From Diphasiastrum complanatum (taxonomy: Eukaryota; Streptophyta; Lycopodiopsida; Lycopodiales; Lycopodiaceae), in the NCBI GenBank assembly GCA_029204225.1, contig CM055096.1, forward strand, positions 63,829,240-63,889,239: 60,000 nucleotides of DNA, read 5' to 3'. Below are positions 33,060 to 42,951 of this stretch, in pieces (the first letter of the stretch is position 1; each line of letters opens with the position of its first letter). Both the position numbers and the translations under genes were made by a program. The notes beneath the pieces are model-generated. The model saw nothing but the letters and a program-made list of their open reading frames with translations. It was not told the origin of the DNA and ran no database searches.

Positions 33060-34187
33060 TTGTTTATATGATGAGCATTTGCAGTCTTTTTATGCAGCAG
33101 AAGAGACTGTCCTCATGCTCGTTGGTGATGCGAATTCAATTTTCTTAACAAAGGCCTGGAAAATTGTTCAGAAGCCTAGTTCCAACGGCCAATACATGAA
33201 AGTCTTCGTCGTTGTCTCCAAAGTATCGGTTGGTGAGCCTGGATTTTCAATGGAGGATGTCAAAATTATAGGTGTGTTATGGGCAATTATAATGCCTGAA
33301 ACCATGCTAATTGAAAGGGTTGAACAGGAAAGAAGAACGCCATTTTGTTCTGTCTTGCTCGGATATAGTGCATTATACGGAGGCACCTGAAATTCATGAC
33401 TCAACTGGTGCATTACGTAGATATCATGGAAATTTACTCGATGGGATGATTGCTCTTCAAAACTTGCATAAAATGATGCCAGAACGTGAAGAAACAATGA
33501 TGGAGACAATTGAAATTGCCACGGATGTAATCAGCAAGCTGAGAGAAACGATAGTGGTATTATTCTCTGAGACACAACCGGCACCATCCTCAGCTCCAAC
33601 TCTATTTGGAGATAGAAAACAAGCATGACAAAAAGTTATATCAAAACGACACCACCCAGAAGACGAAATTTCTGTTGGTCAAAGGACAACCAAGCCAGTT
33701 GGACAGGTTGGAAAATGTCCACTGGAGCCAAGGGTTGATCTGACTGGAACAATATCTGGAAGCCTCTATGGCATTGTATCATCATCCGATAATGATGATG
33801 CATTGGGTGAGTTTGAGGAGAAAACAAATGTCAATCTCGATGCATATTCCTCTGATGATGTTGGTTATGTTTGGGGCAAGCATATGTATTGAATTGAGTC
33901 AAGAATATTCGTCGAGCCTCGCTTATTATGAACCAACGTGCCCTTGATTTTTCTTTTGCTAAGCAATTGTATCAATCAGTTTGAACAACAAATGGGCCTG
34001 CACCTACTTTCATCAATGTCACAGTGCGGCCAATTTCTTTCAAGAGTGGAGATGAACTTGAGGTTTTGTTCGACAGTCCAGAGAAAATTTCAAAGATGTA
34101 CCATGAATTCAAACGTGTGGATCTGGTGGAAGCAATGCAATTGTATTTAGAGTTGTATCCAAAAGAAACGGACTCCAATGAAGGTAA
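33060..34187 (+). pseudogene. Unrecognised protein, 5' exon-like pieces
   Basis: I do not recognise this protein. Plus-strand pieces read LMLVGDANSIFLTKAWKIV, KVFVVVSKVSVGEPGFSM (33079-33390), then after a frame change LLDGMIALQNLHKMMPER and DVISKLRETIVVLF (to 33628), GTISGSLYGIVSSSDNDD (33.75 kb) and SGDELEVLFDSPEKISKMY with LYLELYPKETDSNEG (34.0-34.19 kb). The last piece ends at GAAG/GTAATT, a plausible splice donor. Composition and spacing look like real exons of one gene, now with frameshifts and stops. A copia insertion follows at 34.4 kb, and further exon-like pieces lie at 36.9-37.6 kb. Confidence 0.4.
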
Positions 34188-34511
34188 TTTTGTCGGGTTA
34201 TTCGCATTTTTTGACATTCTCTCTCTTCGGCCTTCTTTGCATATTTTCTACTATAGTTAAAACGTGCAAAACTACACATAGCTTCATCTATTTCGCATTT
34301 TTCGCTTTCCTAAAAAATGCGACAATTGCATAAATGAGCTTAGATGCGTAAAATACACTAAGTTTCGCATACTTCGCATTTTTTGCGTTTTTGCAAAAAA
34401 TGCGACAGTTATAGAACAATGCATGCTTCTGCATCCTAAACATTGCTAGCTGCAATTGAGACAGAAATGATCAATTTGCTTTAGTGGTATTAGAGCACTA
34501 CAGACTATCAA

Positions 34512-35113
34512 ATGGCAATGAACCTGTAGCAAAAAGTTGTAAGTGTATTCGATGGCAGCAACTACGATGTTTGGAAACACAAGATGAAGACTCTACTCAG
34601 AGGAGAAGGCCTACGGAGCATAGTGGATGGAACAGAAATTAGACCACAGCAAAATCCGCCTGAATGGAGAAAGAAGAATGATAGAGCAATGGTGCTCATC
34701 ACTCTGCTACTTGCAGAAGACATCATGATGACCACCATGGATTGTGAAACTAGCCACAAAATGTGGGAAAGGCTACAAGCCAAACATGAGCAGATCACAA
34801 GTGCAAAGATCTTGCATCTCAACAATCAGCTTCTGAATATGAAACGGGATGACAATGATCTAGATAAGTATGCTGGGAAGATGAAAGCCATCTTCGATCA
34901 ATTGGCAGCTGCGAATCAGACTCATGTGATCCCGTCGGAGCAGCAGTTCTTACACTTTATAAGAATTCTACCATCTCCCTAGTACAGCCTGAGGTCAATA
35001 CTCATGAGGACACCTAACATGACATTCAACAATGCTATTAAAGTTGTGAAGGATGAAATCATCATGAGAGATCATACTGACTCTCAAGACAGCGAGGACC
35101 AACTATCAAAATA
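34512..35113 (+). pseudogene. Ty1/copia gag of the deleted element
   Basis: From the ATG at 34512: MAMNL, a TAG stop, then QKVVSVFDGSNYDVWKHKM, the copia Gag opening. The open part from 34584 continues WRKKNDRAMVLITLLLAED, CETSHKMWERLQAKHEQI and LNMKRDDNDLDKYAGKMK (UBN2 domain), ending at a stop at 34981 and continuing past it with MTFNNAIKVVKDE. No zinc knuckle is found. The first stop looks like CAG to TAG. The product would be the particle protein of the element. Confidence 0.82.
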
Positions 35114-35202
35114 GAAAGGAAGAGTGCAGAAGCCAGACACATCTTGAACAAGAGATGAATGCAGCTCTATGTCAAGCAGACCATGCATTTTGGCATTGTC
35201 TA

Positions 35203-35700
35203 TTCCAAGCCAAATGGATCCACTCTGAAGGCATATAGCGACGCCACTTGGGCAAGCTCGAAGGACGACATAAAATCTGTCACTGGCGGATGTTTTATGA
35301 TATGTGGAGGGCCAGTAAGCTAGGTTTGCAAAAAGTGGACTCTTATCGCACAATCCTCATGCGAAGTAGAATATGTAGCTGCTCCAAAGAATGCAAATGA
35401 GATCATGTGGCTGAGACAACTGTTGAATGAGCTAGGAGAGCAACAAGCGGAACCTACTATCATGTATATGGATAATACCAGTGCAATCTCCATGACTCAA
35501 GACCCTGTCTTCCATTTCAGGGCAAAGCACATTCCACTCAAATACCATCATATTAGAGATCTTGTGCAGAAACAGAAAATTCAGATTGAGTATGTGAAAA
35601 TCACAGAAATGACAACAGATGTTCTGACCAAGCCCCTTGCAAAAAATTTACAGAACAATGCATGCTTCTGCATCCTAAATATTGCTAGCTACAGTTGATG
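35203..35700 (+). pseudogene. Ty1/copia RNase H of the deleted element
   Basis: Reads KPNGSTLKAYSDATWASSKD, DIKSVTGGCFMICGGPVS, a TAG stop in place of Trp (TGG), VCKKWTLIAQSSCEVEYV, NEIMWLRQLLNELGEQQ, MDNTSAISMTQDPVF and MTTDVLTKPLAKNLQ, the full order of copia RNase H including catalytic Asp and Glu positions. It follows gag with no RT, showing an internal deletion. The end runs straight into the right terminal repeat. Confidence 0.85.
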
Positions 35701-35716
35701 CTGAAACAATCAGCTT

Positions 35717-36292
35717 GCTTCACTATCATAAACACAATTTAATATCATTCACAAGTGCAAAAAATGAATGATAGAGAAAGATCGCTTCATTGCCAATTAT
35801 CGAAACACAGATCAAATAACATGAATAACAGAAACAATAACACAAGGCAAAGTCGTGTGTCAAATTGTTGAATGTAGCATGTATTATACATCCGATGTCT
35901 ATTCTTATTGCATTATAATAATAACGCATCTAATTTTGCTCATACAGAAACTGTAAGCATGATAGTTTATTAATGATCAGTCTATGCCGATGGCAGAGCA
36001 TAGAGGAGAAGGAGAAGAACCTAAAACTTGAACTTCAAACTCTATTGAAAGAACTAATCTAATGATCTATTTATAGTTGTTGATGGCACAGCCTTTACAG
36101 AATGCGTCGTCATCCACCTAGTAGGTGCCATGTGGAGATAAGAGATTGGACCCAAAATATAATGGATAATATCCCACAACCCAATCTGATGAAGTCGTTA
36201 CTTGACAACCCACAAATAATCGTTTGAAATCTGCTCGACACTATCTTGAAAATACATATATTTCTACAAGCGGACTTGAACCCTTCAGCACC
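35717..36292 (-). mobile_element. LTR-like sequence on the minus strand
   Basis: On the minus strand it opens TGCTGAAGGGTTCAAG at 36292 and has a TATA box CTATAAATAGATC (about 36063-36076) followed by a C/T-rich start region. This fits a solo or orphan LTR. The 3' edge is not defined. Confidence 0.4.
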
Positions 36293-36299
36293 GACTTGA

Positions 36300-36830
36300 T
36301 AATGCGAGTAAAACTGCAGAGCAATTCCAGATTACAAAATGATTGAAGGAATGAAATATAACACCATCATTGACATCATCAAGAATGTTAGATCCATGCA
36401 CAACACCACCATCAACGTCAACCTTTGGAACATTCCCTTCATAAAAAATGACATCCCTACTTATGACCACTTTCATAGTTGAAGGAATGTAAACTTTGTA
36501 TGCTTTGCTTACCTCACTATATCTAGCAAAAAATGCCCTTCTTTGAAGAAGGATTCTTTAGTCCTACCATCAAATGTAATGTCGACATAGCAAGTAGATC
36601 CAAATATGTGAAAGTCCTTGACACTCGTCCTCCTGCCAAAAAGAGCTTCAAAATGTGTACTCACCACCATTGTCACTCCTCAAGCACTTGATCTTGGTGT
36701 TGAACTGGTTCTCCGTTGCATTCTTGAACTTCACAAAAACATCAAATGCCTCATCTTTGCTCTTTAGAAGATATACCCAAGTAAATCTACTAAAAGGCAT
36801 TAAGTAATGAGATAGCGTTGACCACAGTTA
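36300..36830 (-). pseudogene. Ty1/copia integrase fragment
   Basis: The minus strand reads STWVYLLKSKDEAFDVF, KFKNATENQF and IKCLRSDNGGEY, the middle of the copia integrase core with the LRSDNGGEY block, then after deletions the integrase-RT linker VISRDVIFYEGNVPKV (36285-36476), closely related to the linker at 19.6 kb. Stops and frameshifts are frequent. It sits between the LTR-like sequence and the exon-like pieces at 36.9 kb and is oriented against them. Confidence 0.75.
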
Positions 36831-36937
36831 GAATCGGTAATCTTCATAGCCAATTATACAATAGGCTATTTGCGTATGTGCATGTGTATATTTGTATATA
36901 TAAAAGCACACCCCGCTACATATTGGAGTCCAACAGG

Positions 36938-37590
36938 TTGAATTATGAACTAGAGAGCAAACGTAAAAAGAGCAACTTGCCTGAAATAATGGAGCGTGCA
37001 GGAGAGCTCTGGATCTCGTTGGACAGGCCTCGATACATCAAAGGAGTAAAGCTGGATCAAGAGACGAGCAAAAGAATGGCCAAATTTTATCATGGATTGT
37101 CAAGCATACTCGACAGTCAGCTCGTTGGCACATTGAAGGGAAGGTTGCCCTTGAAGACTTTGTATCAAACCTTTGAGGAGTATACCATTATCTTGTTGCA
37201 TTCGGATGACGCATTTAATAACTACTTGGAAGTTATGAAACATTATGTGGCTGGGTCTCTTCCATATGATGAGTTTGCCCCACAACGTCAAAAGCCGTTC
37301 CACTCACTGTAAGATTTTTCAGATCGTTGTGGTATTTGCCTGACCCAATTTGTATGAAGATATGCAAAAAACTCTTGGAGGGCCAATTGTATTTTGGCAA
37401 AAAAAAATAGAAAAAATACATTGAAGATGGTGTGGCAACAATTGTCAAGGAAACAATAGCCATGCACGTTGTAAAGTTCTTGATTTCTTTAGAGAATGAT
37501 CTGCCAACAGATGTGCAGTATGACAAAGAAGCCATATGGCATGAAAAATGGAATAAAACAAGTGAATGGCTTCGAGCTCGCGAACATGTG
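36938..37590 (+). pseudogene. Unrecognised protein, 3' exon-like pieces
   Basis: The first piece reads NRLNYELESKRKKSNLPEI, ISLDRPRYIKGVKLDQE, MAKFYHGLSSILDSQLVG, TFEEYTIILLHSDDAF and SLPYDEFAPQRQKPF, then stops at 37310. In another frame the next ~200 bases give EDGVATIVKETIAMHVVKF and DLPTDVQYDKEAIWHEKW with EWLRAREHV and a stop at 37590. It is protein-like, mixed in composition, without a motif I know. Orientation and position suggest the continuation of the gene at 33.1-34.2 kb after transposon insertion; that is inference. Confidence 0.38.
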
Positions 37591-37599
37591 TAAACGATT

Positions 37600-37981
37600 T
37601 TTTTGCACGTGTGTAGTCGCACGTGTGTGGTCACACGTGTCATCCACATGTGTCTGAAAAGTAACGAATCAACATCGACACGTGTCACAATGCATCCGAT
37701 CAGAATGTGACACATGGCTCCACACATGTGGTATATCTCTTTGAATCATCTTACGACACGTGTCAACCGACAACAAATCAAAATGTGACACATGCCTCTT
37801 GTACGGATCCACACGTGTGGAATATTTTTATCGAATCATCCTACGACACGTGTCAACTGAGAACGAATCAGAATTCACAAGCATCCTGTACGACTTCACA
37901 CGTGTGGATGATTTCAACGAATCATCGTATGACACGCAGGCAGTTGACCATTGACTCGCACGTGTGAGATGACTATAAAGG
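37600..37981 (+). promoter_or_regulatory. Tandem G-box (CACGTG) array and TATA box
   Basis: Nine CACGTG hexamers occur in about 380 bases, most as ACACGTGTC or CACACGTGTGG, the core of G-box/ABRE sites bound by bZIP and bHLH factors. They sit in tandem units starting GAATCA(T/A)C near 37666, 37743, 37833 and 37919 (77, 90 and 86 bases apart). CTATAAAGG at 37973-37981 follows as a TATA box. This is a promoter-like layout for the plus-strand gene downstream. Confidence 0.7.
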
Positions 37982-38230
37982 GCATGATCCTCGAAATTCT
38001 ATTTTTTTTATTTTCTCGGATTTCGTTCATATCGGTTCTCTGCGCGCGTATTTTATATCTATTTTCGTCACATATCGCTTCTGTGCGTGCCTTGTTTGTT
38101 CCCTTATTGTATCATGTTTCTTTACGTGCACAAGAGCGATATGTCATTTGTACATATCGCTTCTGTGCGTGCGTAGTGTTCTCCCTCCATCTTCGGTTAC
38201 TGCCCTCTCACACAAATCCGATACTATTCA

Positions 38231-39078
38231 ATGGCTTCCTCCTCTGATATGAGCGTTTGTTGTCTAGTTTTCTCTCTGAGTTCGATATAACTGAGCGCAT
38301 AGAGTACTTCAAGTCCCTCTTCTAGACTTTTCTAAATGTGTTCAGTACGGCACAATAGAGTCCTGATGTTTTTTATGACCGGTATATCATATTCAGGGAT
38401 ATAGTCAGTATCCCTCCAATCTCTGCGTCTAATTTGTCGTTTATGCATTTCACTGATCTTGTACATACTTTTCCTCATTATAAGCTGCGGCTAGACATGA
38501 TGTACACTAAAATTTTTGATCAATTTAAGAATTCCAGTGAATGTAGTATTTGTAATCGGAAATGTTGTTTTTCAGAGTATCAGACCGGATTTGTGTTTTT
38601 CCTTTTGATACAAATCCCACTAGAGTCAGATACTTTGATTCCTGATACTGAGATCCCTTCATCCTCCACTACTGAACATTCCATAAAGGATATCAGTCAT
38701 TTCTTGATTGATACTCCTGATAAAGAGACTGAATATTTGAATGTAGATACTGATATGTTGAGGGACTCTTTCATTGGCTCTAATGCCAATACTGAGAAAG
38801 ATATTGCTAGAGTACATTCTAAATGCTTTTTTGATTTGCCAAAATATCATATAAATGAAGATGTGTATATTACAATGGCAGATTTATGTGTTTTTTATTA
38901 TTATCGTGAGGATGAGGTGCTTTGTTTATTGTCAAGCACCATTACTGAGTTCTCTAACATTGTTGATTTTGAGACCGAAGACTTAGTGTCAAGCATTGAC
39001 TATGATGGTGAGGAGAGAATTTTGACTGGTGAGGAATGTTTGTCCTGGGCTATGGCAAACGTTAGTGCTCATGGATGA
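38231..39078 (+). pseudogene. Unrecognised acidic protein downstream of the G-box array
   Basis: An ATG at 38231 (MASSSDMSV) is followed by a frameshift and two TAG stops before the long open part (38434-39078). That part reads LVHTFPHYKLRLDMMYTKIF, then CSICNRKCCF (four Cys, possibly metal-binding), then an acidic Ser/Thr/Asp-rich region, then VYITMADLCVFYYYREDEV and GEERILTGEECLSWAM. I do not recognise the family. The upstream 38.0-38.2 kb shares CACAAGAGCGATA...TATCGCTTCTGTGC words with the region just upstream of the H3-like frame at 40.8-40.9 kb. It ends against a copia RNase H piece. Confidence 0.4.
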
Positions 39079-39151
39079 AGTTTGCCTTTTGATGAGGAAT
39101 TTATTATATTTCAGGCCCAGTTGGGATTCCCTCGTCCATCGGTTATGAAAT

Positions 39152-39445
39152 TTGCAAGTGACTCTTCTTCAATTGGTGGTCACAATGATCTATTGTGACA
39201 ATCAAGCTTCTCAACAAATTGCTTTCAATCCTATCTTCCATGCTAGAACAAAGCATATTGAGATAGCTCACCACTTTGTGAGGGAGAAGGTACATTCCAA
39301 GGAGGTGCAACTACATCATGTACCATCATCCAAATGCGTAGCTGATATCTTAACCAAGCCATTTTCCAAAGATCCATTTTACAAGTTAAGATATGCTCTT
39401 CGAATTGTAGATAGATGTACATTAGATTTGCCAAGTTATAAGTGA
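39152..39445 (+). pseudogene. Ty1/copia RNase H C-terminus
   Basis: Reads IYCDNQASQQIAFNPIFHAR, TKHIEIAHHFVREKV, EVQLHHVPSSKCVADILTKPF and ends DLPSYK. It belongs to the same copia branch as remnants A and B (IFHARxKHIEVAYHFVRE). Only the last ~95 codons remain; the 5' junction is at about 39150. The stop is followed by the polypurine tract and LTR start. Confidence 0.88.
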
Positions 39446-40110
39446 GGAGGAGTGTTGAAAATTGTCACTTCTCACTTGTCATTTTTTATTGTAAATAAAG
39501 ATCAATCATGAGTACAATGTTCATGATCTGATTTCACACGTGTGGAGCCTGTTCCCATGTGTGAAAGAAAGTACTTTTCATATTTGTAAATATCTACTTT
39601 TATTTTGTATCAATCAAGTCAAGTGTGAACATGATATGAATAGTTTTTAGTCAAGTTGACTAGTCACCTAGAAGTTAGCTTATCCTTGCATGTGCATGAG
39701 TAATTGCTCCCACATGGCAAGTGCATGTTCGCACGTGTGTATAGAGTTCTAGAAGATAAGAGTTGACCATTTTTCTTAGATCCTATTTTGTAGGGAATAT
39801 TCCTATATTCTAGGAGACTAGCTCTTTGGATTTTAGCCATATTCTAGAAGGTCAACTTTGGATAAGGATCAAGGATGGATCAAATGGATAGATCTGAGTG
39901 ATATGGCATTCTTCACACGTGCAAAGACCTGCTGGACTGTACCAGACTCGTGGATGTACTTGATCCATAAAAGGATCATCATTTTGCTAATGAGATTGAT
40001 GAGACTTTTGCATTCTACACTTTTGTGAGATTTCTAGTCAATAGAATTGTGATTTTATTGAATGATTGCTATCAAGAACCTATGTACTTGTTGTTTTAGG
40101 TGCAGGCCAT
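39444..40110 (+). mobile_element. Polypurine tract and 3' LTR of copia element
   Basis: GAGGAGGAG (39444-39452) directly precedes TGTTGAAAATTGTCAC at 39453, a standard copia LTR opening. A TATA-like CCATAAAAGG lies at about 39965. The LTR also carries CACGTG boxes (near 39537, 39734 and 39915). The right edge is estimated. Confidence 0.7.
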
Positions 40111-40327
40111 ACAATGGACAATATTCCACATGTGTGAGGCTGCTATCACTTGTTTATGAAGATTTGATCCATTGCTCTTGCTTAAATCTAAGTGTAGTGA
40201 ATCTAGATCAAGATCTAAAGTGTAGAACTTGATAGATCCATGGATTAAGCAACCAATAACTCTCTATGATTGTTAAGATCAATCATTAATGTCCTAAAAC
40301 TGAAATTTCATCATCATCTGCATAGCA

Positions 40328-40745
<418 letters not shown>

Positions 40746-40915
40746 AAGTTGGGCCCTTTGTGCGCGCTCTTTCCTCTGTTATCTCCATCTCCTTCTGCAT
40801 GCGCACAAGAGCGATATTACCGCTGTGCATATCGCTTCTATGCACGGTTAGCTTTCTGTCTCATTGCTTTTGTTTTTCACACTCGCACAAGAGCGATACG
40901 TCCTAGATTGCCCTC
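40746..40915 (+). promoter_or_regulatory. Upstream region of H3-like frame with inverted-repeat words
   Basis: Contains GCGCACAAGAGCGATA followed by a near-complementary TATCGCTTCTATGC, and a third CACAAGAGCGATACG just before the ATG. The same words occur upstream of the gene at 38.23 kb. No clear TATA box. Confidence 0.4.
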
Positions 40916-41290
40916 ATGTCTAGGGTCAAACAAAACCAGAGGGATTTCTTCTCTCTGGGGGTTGTATCCACTACTACCCCTGCTGTTAATCCTCCACAAC
41001 AAACTAGGCGTAACAGGAGCAGATGGCTCTCTGAAATTAAGAAATATTAGAGATCCACCTTGCTCTTGATACCTAGAGCCCCCTTCTACAGAACTGCCCG
41101 TCTGATTACCCGAGATAATCTGCAGAGTTCTGTCAAGTTCACACCTGGAGCATTGTAGTGTTTGCAGGAGTCCACGGAGGACTATTTGGCTCTCTTTTTT
41201 AAAGATTCTTTTTTGCTTTCCATCCATGCCAAGCGAGTGACCATAATGCCCAAATATTTTCAAATCCTATATAGAATGAGGGAGAGATTT
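40916..41290 (+). pseudogene. Histone H3/CENH3-like histone-fold frame
   Basis: From the ATG at 40916 (MSRVKQNQRDFF) the frame reads a short non-canonical tail, RWLSEIKKY, TAG (codon 45), RSTLLLIPRAPFYRTARLIT, KFTPGAL, TAG (codon 81), CLQESTEDYLALFFKDSF, SIHAKRVTIMPKYFQI and RMRERF (codon 125). This follows the H3 fold: EIxKYQxST, LLIP/RxxPFxRLVREI, ALQEAxEDYLVxLFEDxxL, IHAKRVTIMPKDIQL, RRIRGER. IPRAPF and the ALxxLQExxEDYL form point toward CENH3. Codon 45 replaces the conserved Gln (CAG to TAG). The canonical ARTKQTARKS tail is absent. The frame is unbroken into the Ulp1-like region. With two stops it is probably a pseudogene, unless spliced around them. Confidence 0.72.
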
Positions 41291-42658
41291 TGTAGACTTC
41301 ACAAGGGTGAACCCGATGCTCTCCGGGAAAAACCCCTTGATAGGACCAACCTATCCACCAAGAGGCCTCGCAAGCAATTTGCCCCCAGAAGGAGCAAGCC
41401 ATCCTCTTCTCAGGCTCCCAAAAAGCTCCGATGTATGACCCTCCAGGCTTCCACATCTGGAGGTGATGGAACTGTAAATATTGTAGCTCTTGATACTGTG
41501 GTTGATTCAATCACACAAATTTTGGACATTCCCTCCATTGTAGATACTCTCCTGCCTCCTCCCGTTAATGTCAAACTTGTAGCATATTTAGATTCTGATG
41601 ATTATTTAAAGTTTGAGAAAGATATTTCAGACGCGATAGATAGTATCGGCATGCCAATCCTCTTTCAAATAGAAGAAATTGGTTTTACTCTTAATTTTAG
41701 AATTTTAGATTGCTTGCAGATGAAGGATAGAAGGGCCTCTATTAGCGATCCAGTGATTGAGGCTAGTCTCCCCTTACTGCAATATGATGTAGCAAGGGAT
41801 TCCATAAAAGAAGTGGCGCATCTCAGCAATTTTTTTCTGCAAGGCATCAAGGACAACAACGACACTTTGTCGCATTGTATCCTTGGTGCTTGCTCACCTG
41901 CTGTGAAGTTTTTGTTGATGCCATATCATACCAAGTATGTCTATCTCTTTGCTTGTCAAATTCATTACTTGTCTACTTCTTTACTTGTAATTATTGTATC
42001 GTTTATCTAATGAAATTCTTCATGATTTTTTGTAGTGATCACTGGAGCTTAATTGTAATTTCTGTAAAAATCACAAATAATAATATCGTCAATCTTTTTT
42101 GTGTAAAGATGAATTCTGCCAGCAACACACATAAGGATATTGACTCGCTGCTGGCGGAGATATATAAATATTTTCCAATAAAAAAATCCCACGGCAGGGA
42201 AATGTGAAATTGTGAGCATTGAGGTAGTCATCGAACATTTATGGTGTATTTTTGTTTATCATCATTGTTAAGCATCAATACCTTCATCCCATTATTAATC
42301 AATTGAATGTATTGTAGACACCCCACCAAAATGACTCATTTAGCTGTGCGTGGTATACTCTATACAATGCAAAGTTATTTTTCCAGTGGTACAATCTTCA
42401 AGAGGATGTTGATATTTCAAAATTTTATCTTTATGTAAACTATTGTTTGTTATTAATATTCATCTAATATAGTGTTTATTGCAGTTTGCCCTCGGTGATT
42501 ATACTCTTGGCGAAGTGTACAGATTTCGACAGGAGATCATTCTTAGTCTATTGGCCAGGTCAACTGCTGGACCAAAGACTGATGCTAGGCCGTCTAAGCC
42601 AAACGATGTTCAGATTTTAAATGAGGCTGGGCAATTCGTAAATACCCAAGCTGAATAG
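41291..42658 (+). pseudogene. Ulp1/C48-like cysteine protease region with introns
   Basis: The open frame continues from the H3-like part to 41934: a basic segment (STKRPRKQFAPRRSKP), a 200-residue unknown region, and ACSPAVKFLLMPYHT. An intron 41935-42035 (GTATGT...TTGTAG) joins it to NDHWSLIVI, which carries the catalytic-type His of Ulp1/SENP proteases, then NSASNTHKDIDSLL. A further exon from 42318 gives TPHQNDSFSCAW, the Gln and Cys of the triad region. A short intron 42435-42484 then leads to FALGDYTLGEVYRFRQE and a stop at 42658. The Asp position appears replaced. Ulp1 family enzymes remove SUMO; in plants they are often carried by MULE transposons, and a MULE-like terminus lies at 44.59 kb. 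The splice between the second and third exons is unclear. Confidence 0.65.
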
Positions 42659-42951
42659 ATAGACATATAAACATATAGAAATAGAATTACAGAGATATAG
42701 ACATACAAAAACAAAATGATTTGAATAGATGTACAAAATCCCCAAATTTGGGTGACCTTTTATTGAATATAGATACCAATTTGTACAATTGATTATATGG
42801 ATTTTCATTGTTTTTCTACAATGTTAATATCTGTTGGAAGATCCTTGCAAGGTGTTGTGTTTTCCTGTCTTTTTCGTATCTGCATGAAAGATAAGCAACT
42901 TGTTAATTTCTCTATTCTCTAATAAAGCTACCTATATGATCATTGACTGAT

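Larger units (their letters stand above)
34409..35716 (+). mobile_element. Internally deleted copia element with ~70-bp terminal repeats
   Basis: A direct repeat of about 70 bases containing ATGCATGCTTCTGCATCC flanks the element (about 34409-34484 and 35649-35716). The left copy is followed at 34486-34497 by TGGTATTAGAGC, one base off the tRNA-Met priming site. Between them lie gag and, directly afterwards, RNase H, so protease, integrase and most of RT are gone. The element sits between two halves of the unrecognised plus-strand gene. The repeats are much shorter than usual copia LTRs, unless the 3' copy is truncated. Confidence 0.7.

Noticed and set aside
32897-33148. Frame with a long (YI)n stretch
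   Set aside because: It is the (TA)n microsatellite translated.
37600-37981. G-box array as the 5' LTR partner of the 39.45 kb copia LTR
   Set aside because: Apart from shared CACGTG words the two sequences do not align, and no priming site follows 37981.
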